Shown: positions 13,322-26,032, counted from the stretch's first letter. The stretch: 64,000 nucleotides of DNA from Leptoclinus maculatus (GCA_032191485.1 JAVDOI010000045.1:1513909-1577908), one strand, 5' to 3'. Translations and numbers: made by a program. The notes: generated by a model from the letters alone, not told the origin.

Positions 13322-16209
13322 GCTAGTGGACTGTGTGCTTTGATCTGACCAGCTTTGCTGTTCTACTCAGGAGATTATAAATGGCGTCCTCGATTCTTTA
13401 GCATTGACTGTGATTCACGCTGCAGAACATTGTATGTTTATGGTAATGATCAGCAGGGGGGTGTGAAGCCCACTTTACAGGACTTTACCCTGTATAACTG
13501 TCAATATGGAATTACAGGGCTACGGATTTAAAAGACCTATTTTAGTCCGTTCTCACAAACACATTTTACAACCACCTGCATGACAACATACCAGACATCA
13601 GAATGGTCGCGACGCCATTAACTAGCCATGACTTATGCACTGTGCACATAATACAGCTCTGTGACATTAGCATGCTTAGCCTTATTTATCGGGTTGGGTT
13701 GTGTTCCAGCAATAAACTGCTACGCTAAGCTACACAAATAAAGTAGCTTTCACGCTAGCAAGATTTTTTTCAACACCAAAATGTACAGCAGAATGAACCT
13801 TTGTTAAGTCTAAAGACTGGCAACTCAAGCTAGTTTTAGCTTGTGTCACGATACTGTTATTTCAATTCAATGTTTCCAAAATTGTTAACAAAGGTAAAAC
13901 ATGTTAGCCTAATGGTTTACAGCAGGATGGGGGATGTAAAATGTTGTTTGTGCCTCAAACCTGTCCACTGTTATTAAGGTGAAGCATGGCACCAATGTTG
14001 ACTAGTTCCTGCTGTGGGGACAATGTGCAAGACGGACGGACAGACGGACATAGTCGTCTAGTCTTTGAACATAAGGACATTTTGTGTCACCATATGTCCC
14101 GGATGCTCACAATCCACGGATTGAAAACATTGAATTGGGAAACAATGAAACTTGGACTCCATACAAAGTCAAGCAAACAGCAGTGAGCCAATGGCAACGT
14201 GTCACTTTAAGGAAAACAACTGTGTTTAACTCACAGTCCTCATCAGCAGATGGATACTGCTGAATTGTCACGTTACTGAAAACTCTTGAAAAACAGTGAT
14301 GACGACCTGAATCACTACAGAGGCTTAGATTCAAAATAATGTCAAAGTAATTATTTCACCAACTGCAAAACGCGTATACTCCTCAAACAAGGCACACAAC
14401 ACAGAAAGACATGTCAAAATAATCCAGATGCTCACTAACTGCCTTCATTGGGGGCTAAACTTAGAGACACACTCATTTGTACATTGAAAACCGACACTTG
14501 GCATCTTCAGAAATTGTCAATACCAGCTTGTATAGGCGATCTTGTGCGGCCAGTCACCACGTGCAGACCACCAGCCTGTTTATAGAGCAGACCTCCGGTG
14601 TTGAGCGGGGGCTAGCGGTGTTGATGCATCTCAGACCCTTCATCAATACCCCCTGCTATATAAACGCTCAGAGCTCAGTGTGAGTAATTAAAGCAACAGT
14701 TAACTCAAAGCTCTGGAGCACTGCAGTAAGCTACAGTGAGGTGGGTGTGGGTTGGGCTGGTTCGTGCTGAACCCCAATTACCACCTCATAAGAATATGCT
14801 TAACAGAACATTAAAACAGAGTCCACGCTGTGCAGAGGAACACACTAAATCTTCACCATCGAGTCACAGCTGACAGCACAGAGAAGGTCTAGACCTGAAC
14901 TGATCCGTCTGACCCAGTGGGCCAGGCCTGGAAAAGAGGAATGGCCAGCTAAACACGAGTCCAAAGGGGTCTGAATATGTAGCGCTGTGGTCAAAGTTGA
15001 AGCGTGAATGATAACAGGCAGTTTAGTGTGTTTTCTCTTCCGTGGAACCACATCTAACAAGTGAGAGTTCTGCCTGGAAACTCGTAGCTGTGCTATCCAG
15101 CAACATTTGATAGATTGGCACGAGAGTCCGTCACATTATGGTGAGCTCAAATGAAATGCTGGATCTGGAAGACCCACCCGATGTTTCCAATCAGCTGCAA
15201 CAGCAAGAGAGACAGAGTTGTGTGTAAGACGAGGACGGTGTGTCGGCACTGCTCCACCAGAATGTGAATAACACACATCAAACATGCTAATACATCACTC
15301 AGATGAGCCCATCATGTGGAGGAGGAAGAAGCAACCCGTATTTAGTAGTTTCATAGCATTAGCGATGCGATCCAGTTGTACAGCCCGCTGTGAACTGTTG
15401 CTTTTTGGGAATGCGTTTGTACAATCAAACATTCTAAATCAAAAAATGTAAAATGGCGTGGAAACTGGTGTTTGGTTGCTGGAGGCTTTAGTGCGAGTGT
15501 GTCCAGGCCCCGGCCCAGCCTGCCCTCCCCCTCCTCCCCCTCGGTGCTCATGGGGGCTAGTTTGTTTTGCTCACATCTTGCCCACTGTTCCTGTCAGCAC
15601 ATCCATATCCTCCGCGGCACCCTGGACCCTCTCTTCCATCCAGCCCTCAGCTCTGTCCGTGCCTGAGCCCGATCCCCCTCCCACCCAACAAACACCCCAG
15701 CCAGCATGATTAATAGCCCTCTGCTGGGACGCTCCATCCACTCAGCACATTGTTGAGAGCCTCTGAAACAGTACAACAGTTGCATCCCCTCTTCACACCG
15801 GGCCTAAGCCCTGCCTGTCAGTCCCCGGTTAGGGCACTGTTAACTGGGCAGATTTACAGCTACTAACCAGTACTAGGTGGCAGCCTGTCTGGGGAGGGGG
15901 AGATACTCCTATTAATCATAGCTCTTTTGATGGGGGCCGTTACAGCCGGTAGGCCGAAGGCTCGCACTGTATAACACCTGTATAATCCACGGCGCCTCCC
16001 ATCAACCATCAATCACAACTGCACAGCAATGCAGCTAGTATTTATATTCTCTGTGATGCGATACCATGCCATGGCATTTAGTTTGATTCATTAAAGAGTA
16101 ACAGGTGACCTGAGTCCTGCTCAGGTGACTCTGTCGTCAGTTCATTAGAACATCTCCAATAATACCAATCTCAGTGCAGAGAAAAGGTGATTTAAAAAGG
16201 TTTTTCATT

Positions 16210-16520
16210 TAATAACAGGGCTTACAGTTTTAGTCAAATCAATTAGTCAGTCGACCGAAAATGAATCGCCAACATTTCCGATAGTTAAATGATTCATTAT
16301 TTCAGTAATCAACATTTGGTGATAGTTCCCTCCTAGATGTGAGGCGCTGCTGCTTTTCCTCGTTTCATATCGTCGCCTGAAGATCTTTGCTTTTGGACTG
16401 TTGGTCTGAGAACTTTAGACGGGAATGGTGATGATTTGTTTTACAACTTTCCTACATTTTATAGACAAAACAATGAAGAAAAAACAATCGTTACATGAAT
16501 TATTAGCCAAATGAATCATT
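16210..16520. repeat. degenerate AT-rich interspersed repeat, probably a non-autonomous DNA transposon
   Basis: The segment starts near AGGGCTTACAGTTTTAGTCAA. It contains TAATCAACATTTGGTGATAG, GCTGCTGCTTTTCCTCG and TTTGGACTGTTGGTCTGAG, and ends with ATTTTATAGACAAAACAAT. This order resembles a high-copy fish repeat with ATTAGTCGA-rich ends. A second, more diverged copy lies at 17165-17425 in the same orientation. The family name is uncertain. Confidence 0.5.
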
Positions 16521-17164
16521 GGTTGAGGCCCATTTCATAACAGTGGAAAAATCATGCAGTCCAAGACTAATATCATTTACATCACTAGAGCAACAGTAAA
16601 ACAGACTAGCCGGGTGTTCCCATATTGGGTACAACAGTTTTAAGGCGTACGGACATCTTGTAAACTCAAGTGCAACAAATTTAAAATGAAAAGCTTGAAC
16701 TAAGCATGTGCAAAATGCTTGCCTTTCATAACTGATGGGGATTGCGATCAAGTCCGTTAATGTTGAGTGTTTAGGTTTTGCACCATTCTCACTGTGTACC
16801 AGGCTTCTAAACTGGGACACACTCAGGTCTACCATCAGCATGAAGGAGTCACTGACAGAACGGTCCTCAGACAATGAAGCAGAACATACTGTCAATTCAT
16901 CTGAAATGAGGAAGAGCCTATCAAAAAGCAGCACATCTTTAGCCACTATGACTAGATTGAGGTCAAACATGAATGACTTCAGGGAATGAATGTCTTAAAA
17001 CTGGAATCACCAGGGTAACATCAGACAATCTGTAAAACAAAGCTACACATAGGAAGAGCAGTCTGCACGACCACTCAAAGCCTTGACAATAACGTTATAC
17101 TATGTTCAAATAAATCATTTCTTTAATTATTGTCATTGACCAAGCTTTATTTTAGAGCTCAAAC

Positions 17165-17425
17165 AATGAATCGGTCCCTAAATTGACAGAAATTCCAATA
17201 ACCAATGAAGCGTTCAAGTAATTCTTCCAAGCAAGAATACCAGCAGTTCAAGGCTTTTAAATGTGACTGTGAGGAATTGCTGCTTTTCTTTGTCTTCTAA
17301 GATAAGACGCTGAACATCTTTGGCATTTAGACAATTTGCAATTTGAAGCCATCGACATGAAGCGTGGACAGCACGTTTCATTATTTCATGAACCGAATGA
17401 ATAATCAAGAAGATGAAACCAAGCA
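17165..17425. repeat. second diverged copy of the AT-rich interspersed repeat
   Basis: It shares TTGCTGCTTTTCTTTGTCTT, followed by GAACATCTTTGGC and ending with GAATGAATAATCAAG, in the same order as the copy at 16.2-16.5 kb. Heavily diverged; no open frame of note. Confidence 0.45.
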
Positions 17426-19390
17426 GATTACTCAATAATGTAAAGAAACCATCAGCTGCACAGTTTCCTCTGTGCATTCACAAATGTTGTAGCATTAATG
17501 TATGTAGGTGCTATGCCTCGGTAGATCTGACAAGACATTACAGTTTATTGTCTTCTGACCATGTCATAAAAATAACACAGACAGCAGGACTGAGAATTTA
17601 ACCCGTGATCTCACGCTTAAAGCTACGGGACACCGGGGCCACGCGGCCGACATGTGAAGAATTGCCGTGAGGCAGATTCTCCTTGCTCAGAATGCCTTCG
17701 TGAGTAAACATATTTGCATAAGTGGCTTAGCGACATGAATTATGGTTCCTCTTCTTCAGCTTTTGCCAGCTGCCTTCTGCCGGTTCAATTGGGAGTGATA
17801 TATGTGTGAAGATCAGGTGGCCGTGAAGAGGAAGGGAGGGGTGAGAGGGTAAAAGGCCACAACCAGATCCCAAATGCTGGGGCCGCAACCCCCGGAGGCC
17901 CGCCAGCGCCCGCCTGCCCACAGCTGGGGACCAAGACGACACACACTCAGGCTTGACCTTGAAATAACACCGACATAGACGGCATGTGTGCATTCCCTCC
18001 TGATGACTGACATGGCGGTAAAATGTGATGAATTAGTGAGGTTGTCAGTAATGGATGGATTAGGCTGTGTGAAAACAAAAGGAAACATGCATCATTATAC
18101 TGGAGCCACTGAGCAGCTTCTCTTCACCGCAGCAGATGAAATCAACGAATGCGTTCATACAATGGCCGTTACATGTTGGGGTTCTCAAACTACGTGGTTA
18201 CAAATAGATTCTTTTTGTCATCATTTTATGCCAAATGAGCTCTGCTTTCTGCTTTGCTTTGGAGAAAGCAGGATAATTGTTGTAAAGGTCAGCTGGAGAG
18301 TAATCAAATCATCCTCCACAATGTTCTTTCTGCAAATCCACGGCCATGCCCCCTGATAGCTACCTCTGGTGCTGTGCTGGTGATTCGAGTCAATTAGAGG
18401 TGTGCTTGTGAATTTCGTTAGTGTTTGGATGAAAAGAAGAAAGCTGTCAGTCAAAAGGCCACTCTGGCTTTGTATCTGGGGGGCTGCAAGGGGCTCTAAA
18501 CCTGTATTTGTATGAATAAAAATGAAGGGATTTAGGAGAAGACTGTTTCTTCTGCAGACTTGTCAAAAATCTGACCTTCGCTGCAGCAGAGGGGGTTGAT
18601 GGGAGAGGAGGGTCGAAGGAAAGAATGGAAGCTTTTTGAAAAAAAGCTGAGGCTCAGTGACTCCTGGATAAAAAGGTGCAACTGAAAAAATAAATAGGTG
18701 AGCAGGAGAGGAAATAGAATGCATGTCATACTGAAAGGCTGTTCTCCAGGCTCTCTACTCTCCGAGGTATAGCCCAGCAATGGAATAAAGCCACAGAATT
18801 ATTCAACAAGAGATTGAGACAGATTTGTCTGTGTGATGACAATCCTGTACGGGAGAGACCTCCTGTCAATGTCACGCAAGAGACAAAAGACTCAATCTAA
18901 GGCTCAAAACAATGTGGCAGATGTTAGAACACCAAACACAATAATACTCTCTGTGTTTCTGCATTCTTTTATTTGGTAGTTGATAATGGGAGTTCATGCT
19001 GTGCAAAGACAAATCAAATCCGTCACTATCAGATGCTTGTTTTAAATTCCAGTGTAGTGCCTGAATCAGACCTTCTCATCATCAGCTAACTATTCATTAC
19101 TCATGAGGTCATATCACACCACAAGGCTTCTTGCATTTAGGTGTCGTACTAATATATATAGACACAACATATGGACTTAAGTAACAAGGCGTAATTATTG
19201 ATCAATCGTGTTGTCTATGGGTTTAATGGTACGCACAAAAGGTCAGATACCTAGCTTCATTTAGTGCTGTACATCTTTAAGAGTTCTTGTCGTTCCTCGT
19301 TTGGAAAGTTTGAGCGTAAAAATAAACTTTGTAATGTATGGTCAGCTAGGACAAAAGGAGGACGAGCTTCAGAGACAGACCGTCCCGGCT

Positions 19391-19842
19391 GGAGCTAACC
19401 CTGGAGCTAACCCTGGAGCTAACCCTAGAGCTAACCCTGGAGCTAACCCTAGAGCTAACCCTGAAGCTAACCCTGAAGCTAACCCTAGAGCTAACCCTAG
19501 AGCTAACCCTGGAGCTAACCCTAGAGCTAACCCTAGAGCTAACCCTGGAGCTAACCCTGGAGCTAACCCTGGAGCTAACCCTGGAGCTAACCCTAGAGCT
19601 AACCCTGGAGCTAACCCTGGAGCTAACCCTAGAGCTAACCCTAGAGCTAACCCTGGAGCTAACCCTGGAGCTAACCCTGGAGCTAACCCTGGAGCTAACC
19701 CTGGAGCTAACCCTAGAGCTAACCCTGGAGCTAACCCTAGCGCTAACCCTAGCGCTAACCCTAGAGCTAACCCTAGAGCTAACCCTGGAGCTAACCCTAG
19801 AGCTACCACTAGCGCTAACCCTGGAGCTAACCCTGGAGCTAA
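19391..19842. repeat. 12-bp minisatellite, about 38 copies of GGAGCTAACCCT
   Basis: A tandem array of GGAGCTAACCCT with unit variants at the first positions (GGAGCT, AGAGCT, AGCGCT, GAAGCT) and no length change until the last few units. Each unit carries CTAACCCT, a permutation of the vertebrate telomere C-strand repeat, diluted by the hexamer-like RGAGCT spacer. As the unit is a multiple of three, two frames per strand stay open. This explains the 171-183-residue frames here; they are not genes. Confidence 0.95.
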
Positions 19843-21478
19843 ATCTCCGTAACCAGTGTAACGAAAACAAGGTGGAATGAGCAAGCTAACGTTAGCTAGC
19901 TCACTAGCCAGCCGCTAAATGAGTCAAATTAAAAGACTCGATGCTTCATCTACACACTGTTGTCACATATAATAAGTCATTTATACTGATTCAGCAGATG
20001 TTTCAATGTGCTAACAGTACATTTAAAGTCCACAGGAAGGAGAGAACAGCCTTGTGCTGTTGAGATTGTGATGCTACACAGTGGTTACAGAAAAAGTCAA
20101 AATAATAGCTGCAGTGGGGAGAGGGCTGTAACATTCTTTTATTTCATTACGTAGACCATCTCAGAATTGGCCTTGAAGATTAGGACTGATTTAAATCAAC
20201 AGATGGCATTTTAAGCCATATTCAACCATGAAAAACTGATTTGTTATGAATTGGTTAAGAAATGTCATATTGTTTCGTTTACAGCTTAAAAAAAAGCACA
20301 TTTAGTTTTGCAGTTACTCTTTAAAGACCTGTGGAAAGCACTCAATTCTCTGGGTCTAATGAGGTTAGGGATGGGGCATTAGATACCAGGCTCCATCCAA
20401 ACCGTCCCGTTTAAATCAGAGGGAAAGCGCCTGCTTCCTGGGGCCGATTACCCCGACTGACTGAACAAGGTGGAGCTGAAGCATCACAACACATGGCCCA
20501 CCGTCGGCCCAGCTTCTTCAACTGTGCTCTCATTGTTCAGGACCTTACATTTTAGAAGCTAACTTTTTTTTTTCCCGCTTCCAGAAAAGAGAGACAAGAC
20601 TTCCTTTCCCAGAACAATTTATCTCTTCGCTTGACAGGACTCCCCGCTATATTTACCCAACTAAAATCGCAGATGATATACTTCCAGCTGCACTACTCTC
20701 CAGCTCTGCGGCACATGGTCCTGTCAATCACAGTAGTTACAACAGAACAGGAGCGCCAGCACAGTGAGAGCCTCAGCTAGACGGAGAGCGACAGAGGAAT
20801 ATGGAGAGACAGACGGACCGGGAAACCTTGTGGGGACTAATTCATATTTCTTTAGTTGTTAGAGAGAGCGGAGGTACACACCAGAGTGAATGGAATTACT
20901 GGGCTTTCATTAAGCAGACAGCTGGGCCGCAGTGAAGCCTCAAAGCAGCAGCAAAACACAGCCCAACATGTCCTACCAAAATACTGCTGTGTTTCTGTAC
21001 GAGAGCTCCATTAGGTTGCTATGCTGCTGCAAAAGCAAAACAAATTGATCAGTCTGTCAAGCACAGAATTGAGCTCTTCTGTGGTTATTTAAACTCCATT
21101 TTGTCTTTCATCAGGGCATGGATGCAACATTTCAGAGACTGGGTGCACGTGGGATTTGGGCTTAAGGATGCAACAAGGCTTTCAAACATCCTTGACATGG
21201 ACTCATTACTTCATGCAAATGCACGAAAAAAGCTGGGGGAAAAAATAAAAATTGATATTCGACTTCCATTCTGGTCAAATACAGTAACTGTAATGGAATC
21301 GGTTTAAGTAAAGGTAACGGAGGAACGTGGGCCTTTGGTGATATGAGGGCTAAAGGGAAAGGGTTACAGGAGAGGAAAAAGCCAGAGGAGGGTTCACCAG
21401 TCCGGTGGATTCCTCCTCAGCCAGCAGTGCCTGTCCATCTCACAGTGGCAGCAGCATTCCCTGGAGGAAGGCAGCAGC

Positions 21479-21501
21479 GGGGGGGGGGGGGGGGGGGGGG
21501 G
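21479..21501. repeat. poly-G tract, 23 bases
   Basis: Uninterrupted run of G. It could form a G-quadruplex on the plus strand. Length is likely approximate. Confidence 0.9.
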
Positions 21502-21884
21502 CTCAGGCTGTGCAGCTCCATGTGCTGCATCTTTCCCATTGCTCACGACTTCTACAACTGGAGCTGTAGGGCTGTGGGAGCTGCCAGGACTCTCATTGCA
21601 AAGGCATGACAACATGCAGGATTGTACTCAGAGCCAGCTTGGCTCTCTCAGCAGAACGGGTGCTATCAGACACCACCGCTGCATTTACAGCCCGTTTCGT
21701 CACCCTCATTTCTGTTCACCCCACTTGTGCTCTCAGGGCTGAATACTAGACTCCTCCTGAATAGATAAATGAATAAAACCTGGAGTATTGATAAGGTCCG
21801 GAGTTAGCGGTTCCGCTATCGCTTAAGTTACGGAGCGAGTTGTCCTCGTCTCAAACCTCTTCTCTCTGTCTCTCTGCTTTACAC

Positions 21885-21886
<2 letters not shown>

Positions 21887-21960
<74 letters not shown>
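21887..21960. repeat. (CA)n microsatellite, about 37 units
   Basis: A pure CA dinucleotide run of about 74 bp, preceded by a CT-rich stretch. Likely highly polymorphic. Confidence 0.97.
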
Positions 21961-21962
<2 letters not shown>

Positions 21963-22299
21963 CGACTCAGTACAGCGTGAGACACACATCGTGGCACAGA
22001 GAAGGAAAAGATCCAAAGTGTGGCTACATTCTATATTTCAGTAGATACTGAGAACTCTCGTTGTCACAAATGCAATAAAACCCTCACAAGTGAAGTAACA
22101 GCAGCAGTTTATCACAACATCTGGCCAACAAGCAGAATATAGTTTGTGGAGCAGCCGTCCATCCTCGTCCACTGCAGCAAGCGTTAGCGATACCATACGG
22201 AGTTTGAGCATAACAACAGGCTAATCAATGACTCAATCACTCAGCTAATTGCATTGCTGCTCAAGAAATACTATTTGTTTACATACAATAATAATCAAG

Positions 22300-22400
22300 T
22301 ATTTTCATCATGGATTAATCTGCCGATTATTTTCTTGATTTGTTTAATAAGCTTTTTGTTGGCAGGGCTATCGAGAGGACGTCCCCATCACGGACACAAT
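22300..22400. repeat. fragment of AT-rich dispersed repeat
   Basis: CATGGATTAATCTGCCGATTATTTTCTTGATT resembles the terminal part of the high-copy fish repeat also seen at 16.2 and 17.2 kb, in the opposite orientation. Short and diverged. Confidence 0.4.
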
Positions 22401-22574
22401 GAACGGATCGGGGAGGATGCTTGCTGGATATGGTATTGCATCATTAATGAATGAGACTGAAGATAACTGCTGCTCTGTAGAAAGCATGCCATCTCTGTTT
22501 AGCTAGCAAGCATGGCCGTTATCATTTGGCTAGCCGTCAGTGCAACCCTAGCACAACTATAGGCCACATCTCAT

Positions 22575-22690
22575 TTCTGTTGAAAGTATTTGTGTGCATA
22601 TGATTCTGATATCTGCCGATTAATCGGCTTTTTCCTGCTCCAAACTATCTTTATTATATCGGCCTTTACAAATGTATCGACCTCTAACAC
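22575..22690. repeat. degenerate dispersed repeat ending in ATCGACCTCTA
   Basis: GATATCTGCCGATTAATCGG…TATATCGGCCTTTAC…TGTATCGACCTCTAAC resembles the end of a common teleost non-autonomous DNA transposon. Assigned from memory; no target duplication could be confirmed. Confidence 0.4.
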
Positions 22691-22978
22691 TTTGTGTGAA
22701 GCATCCCTGAAATCACAGTCTTAAGTCGCTGAGGTTTGTTCAACTTATGCGTCACAAGGAAAATTGGAAGACAGTCAGTTTCTACTGTGCACTCTTTGAT
22801 TAAAAGTGACAGAATCCAACTTAAAGTACGTTCTGTATTTTTGCAGATCGAGGGTGCTTTCAAACCTGACCTCCTTTGTGCCGTTGGGTTCATTTTGTCT
22901 CGGCTGGTGTGAAAGCTCTCAGTCAAACTGCTCAAACCGTCCCATCACCTGACACCCACCATCATCAGCCCCACGTAC

Positions 22979-23045
22979 CTGTTATGTTGTTGAGTATTTC
23001 CTTGAGATGGCCAAAGCTGTTCAGTAATGGGTCCTGTTCTTCATC
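22979..23045 (-). CDS. gbf1: gbf1 second coding exon
   Basis: A 67-nt exon on the minus strand encodes DEEQDPLLNSFGHLKEILNN-IT plus one base (phase 1 end). It is flanked by a TTCCCAG acceptor and a GTACGT donor. It joins in frame to the start-codon exon, and the joint THTPL|DEE is conserved in vertebrate GBF1. It is too short for an ORF search and was recognised by protein similarity. Confidence 0.92.
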
Positions 23046-26032
23046 CTGGGAAGAGAGAAAAACACGATGAGAACATGATGGGGGTGTGGAACGACATCTC
23101 AGACTGCTGAGTTCATTACTTCAATGCTCAGTCGAAGGACGTATTGAGAGCGTTTATTCATGGTAATACCTACAGCACTCTGATAGTCGGGATGAAACAG
23201 TTAACTTTCACTTCAAACTATAGCAGCGTCTGAAAATGTTGATGTAACAAAATAATGAGCAGCATCTCTTACTAAACAAACTCACTCCAGATTAGAGCCG
23301 ATGGATTTGACCTGGGACATGTATGCTTTTAGAGTACATACAGCTTTAAGAGTATAATTCAACTAACCTAATCAACTTAATACGAACCTGGCAAATACAC
23401 TATATGAAACCAAATAAATGATGCGTTTCTTTAACAGACAGCCTTCTGTAGCCGGTGACACAGCCCAGTGTCTGTCCCATAACCTGCTTAACCTCTCACT
23501 AAGTGTATGGGACGGAGGGGACGAGGTAGGTAGGTAGTAGGGGTGTAACCATACATCCATCTGGATCTATATTCAATAGTCGATGATCCAATATCATTGA
23601 TGCAAAGTAATATCTATACATATCGTATTTAGAAAATCCCATATCACAGTTGTGTCACCAATGTCCATCCTCCTTCCTACAGAGCCCAGAAACAAAAGTG
23701 TTCAACTCGTATTTGAGTCTCTTCTTGTGAGTTGATATAAATGTAAGTGAATATGATATCATCTCAGATCTATCACAGGCCCCTGATTTGAACTGAAATT
23801 GTATCTTAGCAGATATCACATGATATCAGCAAATATTGTACAACGTCAAAGGTCAGCGGTTGAGAGAAGGAGTCCTCATGATGCAGCGGAGCAGAACAGG
23901 AAAACATCCCTTTTCATCTGGGCGCCGATGAAAATCTAGCTCCGCTCTGCGTCCCAGCAAACACACATGACCATTTCATCTCACATATTAATACATTAAT
24001 ACATGAGTAAGTGTGACGATGAAGTACCGGATTATGTTGAGAAACAAGCATTCTAACAAGGGGTATATTCAGATTCAAGCATACTCCTAATCCTAACCTT
24101 GAAAACATTTCCAAACCTTCAAGACTATGTACAAACCCTGTGCTTCACAAATGCAGCTCAGCTTTCACATGCCAGGCATACAGTAGATGATTCCCAGCCT
24201 AATGTATGCCTACACGCTTAATGCATGACGACGAGGATGATGTCATGAGTCATGTCAAGAACTGTGAGTGGATCTTTAATCCATATTTCAAATTATTGCA
24301 ACAAAGCGGACAGTAGATGCAAGACGGTGTTGTTTTTATCATTGTTGGCGAGATTTTCACTCCCGTTTCCTTTATTGACGTTTCCTGCCCCAATTGTCCC
24401 ATTGTCAGCTACTTTGTCCCAATTTGTGTTGAACAACTAGTGGACCTCGTGCTTTATTTGAAACCATCCTGGAGTCCAGTTGATGTCATGCCCTCTAAAT
24501 GTGTATAAGAAGTTGGGTGAACACTAACCTTTCTACTGTCTGTGTCGCTGACTACTTCAAAAAACCTGGCCTTGACCCTTACATCCACAATAACTACGGA
24601 GCAGTTTCCAAACTTCCATTCACTGCCAAATTCTTGGAAAATATGTTTAATGTCAACCTCTGGGAAACAAGTGTGTTTTTAAGAACTTTCAGTCAGGGTT
24701 TGGGAAAAATCACAGCACAGAAACTAAACCTTTCAGAGTCACTAATGATCTTTTAATGAATGCAGATACCGGAGATTGCTCCATTCTCATTTTACTAGAC
24801 ATAAGTGCAGCTTTTGACACAGTGGATGATGGAGTCTTGAGTGGGTTGGTGTATCTGCTACAGCCTTGCAGTTGTGTTCAGCATATCTGTCAGATCGAAG
24901 CTTTTGTGTTTCAATCGGTGACAGTGTCTCCTCTTTAGCCCCGATAACATGTGGAGTGCCCCACAGTTCAATTTTAGGACTGATCTTAAGTTCCTTGTAT
25001 ATGCTCCCCTCACCAACCTAAGCAAACCTGCTGGCTGTTCCTAAATCTAGACCTAAGACCAGAGGGGGTTGTGCCTTTGTTGTCCGGTCAACCAAGCTCA
25101 GCTAGGTGCTTTCTTCTCAAAGCTCATTTTTATCGGTTAGCCTACGACTCATTTGTGTGTCTTTTAAGTGAGTCGTCCTTTGTTGTATAAAGCTGCACAT
25201 GTTGCACATTTGACACACTTAGTTTTCTAACTTTTCTGAAAGTCTTTGGTTTTGTATAATGCACGGCACAATGAGGCAGGTCAATATCCTTGATCGTGAG
25301 TTATCAGCAGTATAAATCATGAGACCATGTTGCATACGAGGCTTCACAGGAAGCTGCTGCAAGACTTGAAAAGCCCTTAAACAAACTTCATGAATTTGTA
25401 ACAGGTGGACTTCAATCAAGTTCTTGATACGCACGAGTGATGATCAAAGGGAAATTAACATTTTAATGAGTCGTTTCTGTATTGGGATTGGACTTCATTT
25501 CTACGAATACGAGGGCAAAACTAAACTATTTTTACAATAACACCACAACGAAATTAGCAAAAACTGAAGCAACAAAAAACGACACGCTGTCCCTTCTACA
25601 CCAGCGCTGATTAAAATATGTAATTGGATGACATAAGTAAACTACAAAGAGATGGAATGATTCAGCGATTATTGTGGCCTTTATATCAATATAGTGCTGT
25701 GATTCTCACTGACAACGTTTCATCATCACAACATCAGAGTCATCATAAACAGAGTTATAAAGTAGCAGTTTGACGTCATTGTAAATCAAGTTGCCAAATT
25801 AAAATGAGGGACTAGATAAGTTTGAAGTTAAGTTTTGCCATACCATAATTCAGTTTTTATATCTAAAGTAAATCTAATCTTAACTCAGGTAAAAGGACCA
25901 AATATAATAATAATGAGTAGAACTTACCAGTGGAGTGTGGGTATTCCATCTGGAGTTTCTCTTGATCGCTCCAACAACGGTGCTGATCTCCCCCTGGACG
26001 ATGTAGATGTTCTTGTCCACCATGCTGCGTTT
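22979..26032 (-). CDS. gbf1: gbf1, first two coding exons (partial gene)
   Basis: GBF1 is the large Sec7-domain exchange factor that activates ARF GTPases at the cis-Golgi and ER-Golgi intermediate compartment and so drives COPI recruitment. Only the first 54 residues are present, in two exons on the minus strand: 25928-26023 (32 codons from the start ATG) and 22979-23045 (22 codons plus one base). Joined, they start MVDKNIYIVQGE, continue through VVGAIKR and THTPLDEEQDP, and end with HLKEILNNIT. This is near-identical to the known vertebrate GBF1 N-terminus. That part lies in the DCB dimerisation region; the Sec7 domain lies outside the window. Both junctions have GT-AG signals and phases that agree. 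The remaining exons must lie to the left of base 1. The gene is divergent from pitx3, as in human. Confidence 0.93.
23538..23660. repeat. degenerate hAT-like dispersed repeat
   Basis: AGGGGTGTAACCATACATCC followed by ATTCAATAGTCGATGATCCA and GATGCAAAGTAATATCTATA is typical of one end of a widespread fish DNA-transposon-derived repeat. The other end was not found. Confidence 0.5.
24551..25185 (+). pseudogene. L2/CR1-like retrotransposon reverse transcriptase remnant
   Basis: Scattered frames give DYFKKPGLDPYIHNNYGAVS and KLPFTAKFLENM (the start of the RT domain), FQSGFGKNHSTE, then SILILLDISAAFDTVDDG with the catalytic Asp block, LSDRSFCVSIG, and CGVPHSSILGL. After a gap comes VPKSRPKTRGGCAFVVRSTK, the end of the RT region. 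The order is correct, but the central FADD block is deleted and several frameshifts are present. It is more complete than the copy at 6.8 kb, and in the same orientation. It is antisense to gbf1. Confidence 0.8.
25928..26032 (-). CDS. gbf1: gbf1 exon with the start codon
   Basis: The coding part runs from the ATG (complement of 26021-26023) to 25928 and encodes 32 residues starting MVDKNIYIVQGEIS. Nine bases of 5' UTR lie between the acceptor (…TTCTCTTAG, just right of 26032) and the ATG. The donor is GTAAGT immediately left of 25928. The exon ends in phase 0, after THTPL. This is the conserved start of the DCB domain. No in-frame upstream ATG lies in the exon. Confidence 0.93.

Larger units (their letters stand above)
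1..22978 (-). other. gbf1 intron (third intron if exon 1 is non-coding), at least 22.9 kb
   Basis: I find no further gbf1 coding exon on the minus strand here. The next segment of the protein (starting around ELxEIEPNVF in other vertebrates) is not visible in any frame. The interval holds L2/CR1-like fragments, a Tc1/mariner remnant, three tandem arrays, a long CA repeat and AT-rich dispersed repeats, listed separately. Remaining stretches look like unique AT-rich intronic DNA without recognisable genes. Confidence 0.6.
23046..25927 (-). other. gbf1 intron between the first two coding exons
   Basis: The intron has canonical ends: GTAAGT at the right (5') end and CAG at the left (3') end. It holds a degenerate repeat near 23.54 kb and an L2-like retrotransposon remnant at 24.55-25.18 kb. 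No gene of its own. Confidence 0.9.

Noticed and set aside
16503..16970. 155-codon minus-strand frame
   Set aside because: No recognisable domain or splice context, partly overlapping a degenerate repeat and an opposite-strand frame. Judged to be chance.
19391..19842. True interstitial telomere
   Set aside because: The unit is 12 bp with a non-telomeric half. No pure CCCTAA run occurs.
19301..19870. Open frames of 171-183 codons (Asn-Pro-Gly-Ala and Ser-Arg-Val repeats)
   Set aside because: They are produced by the 12-bp minisatellite, whose unit is a multiple of three; both strands are open equally.
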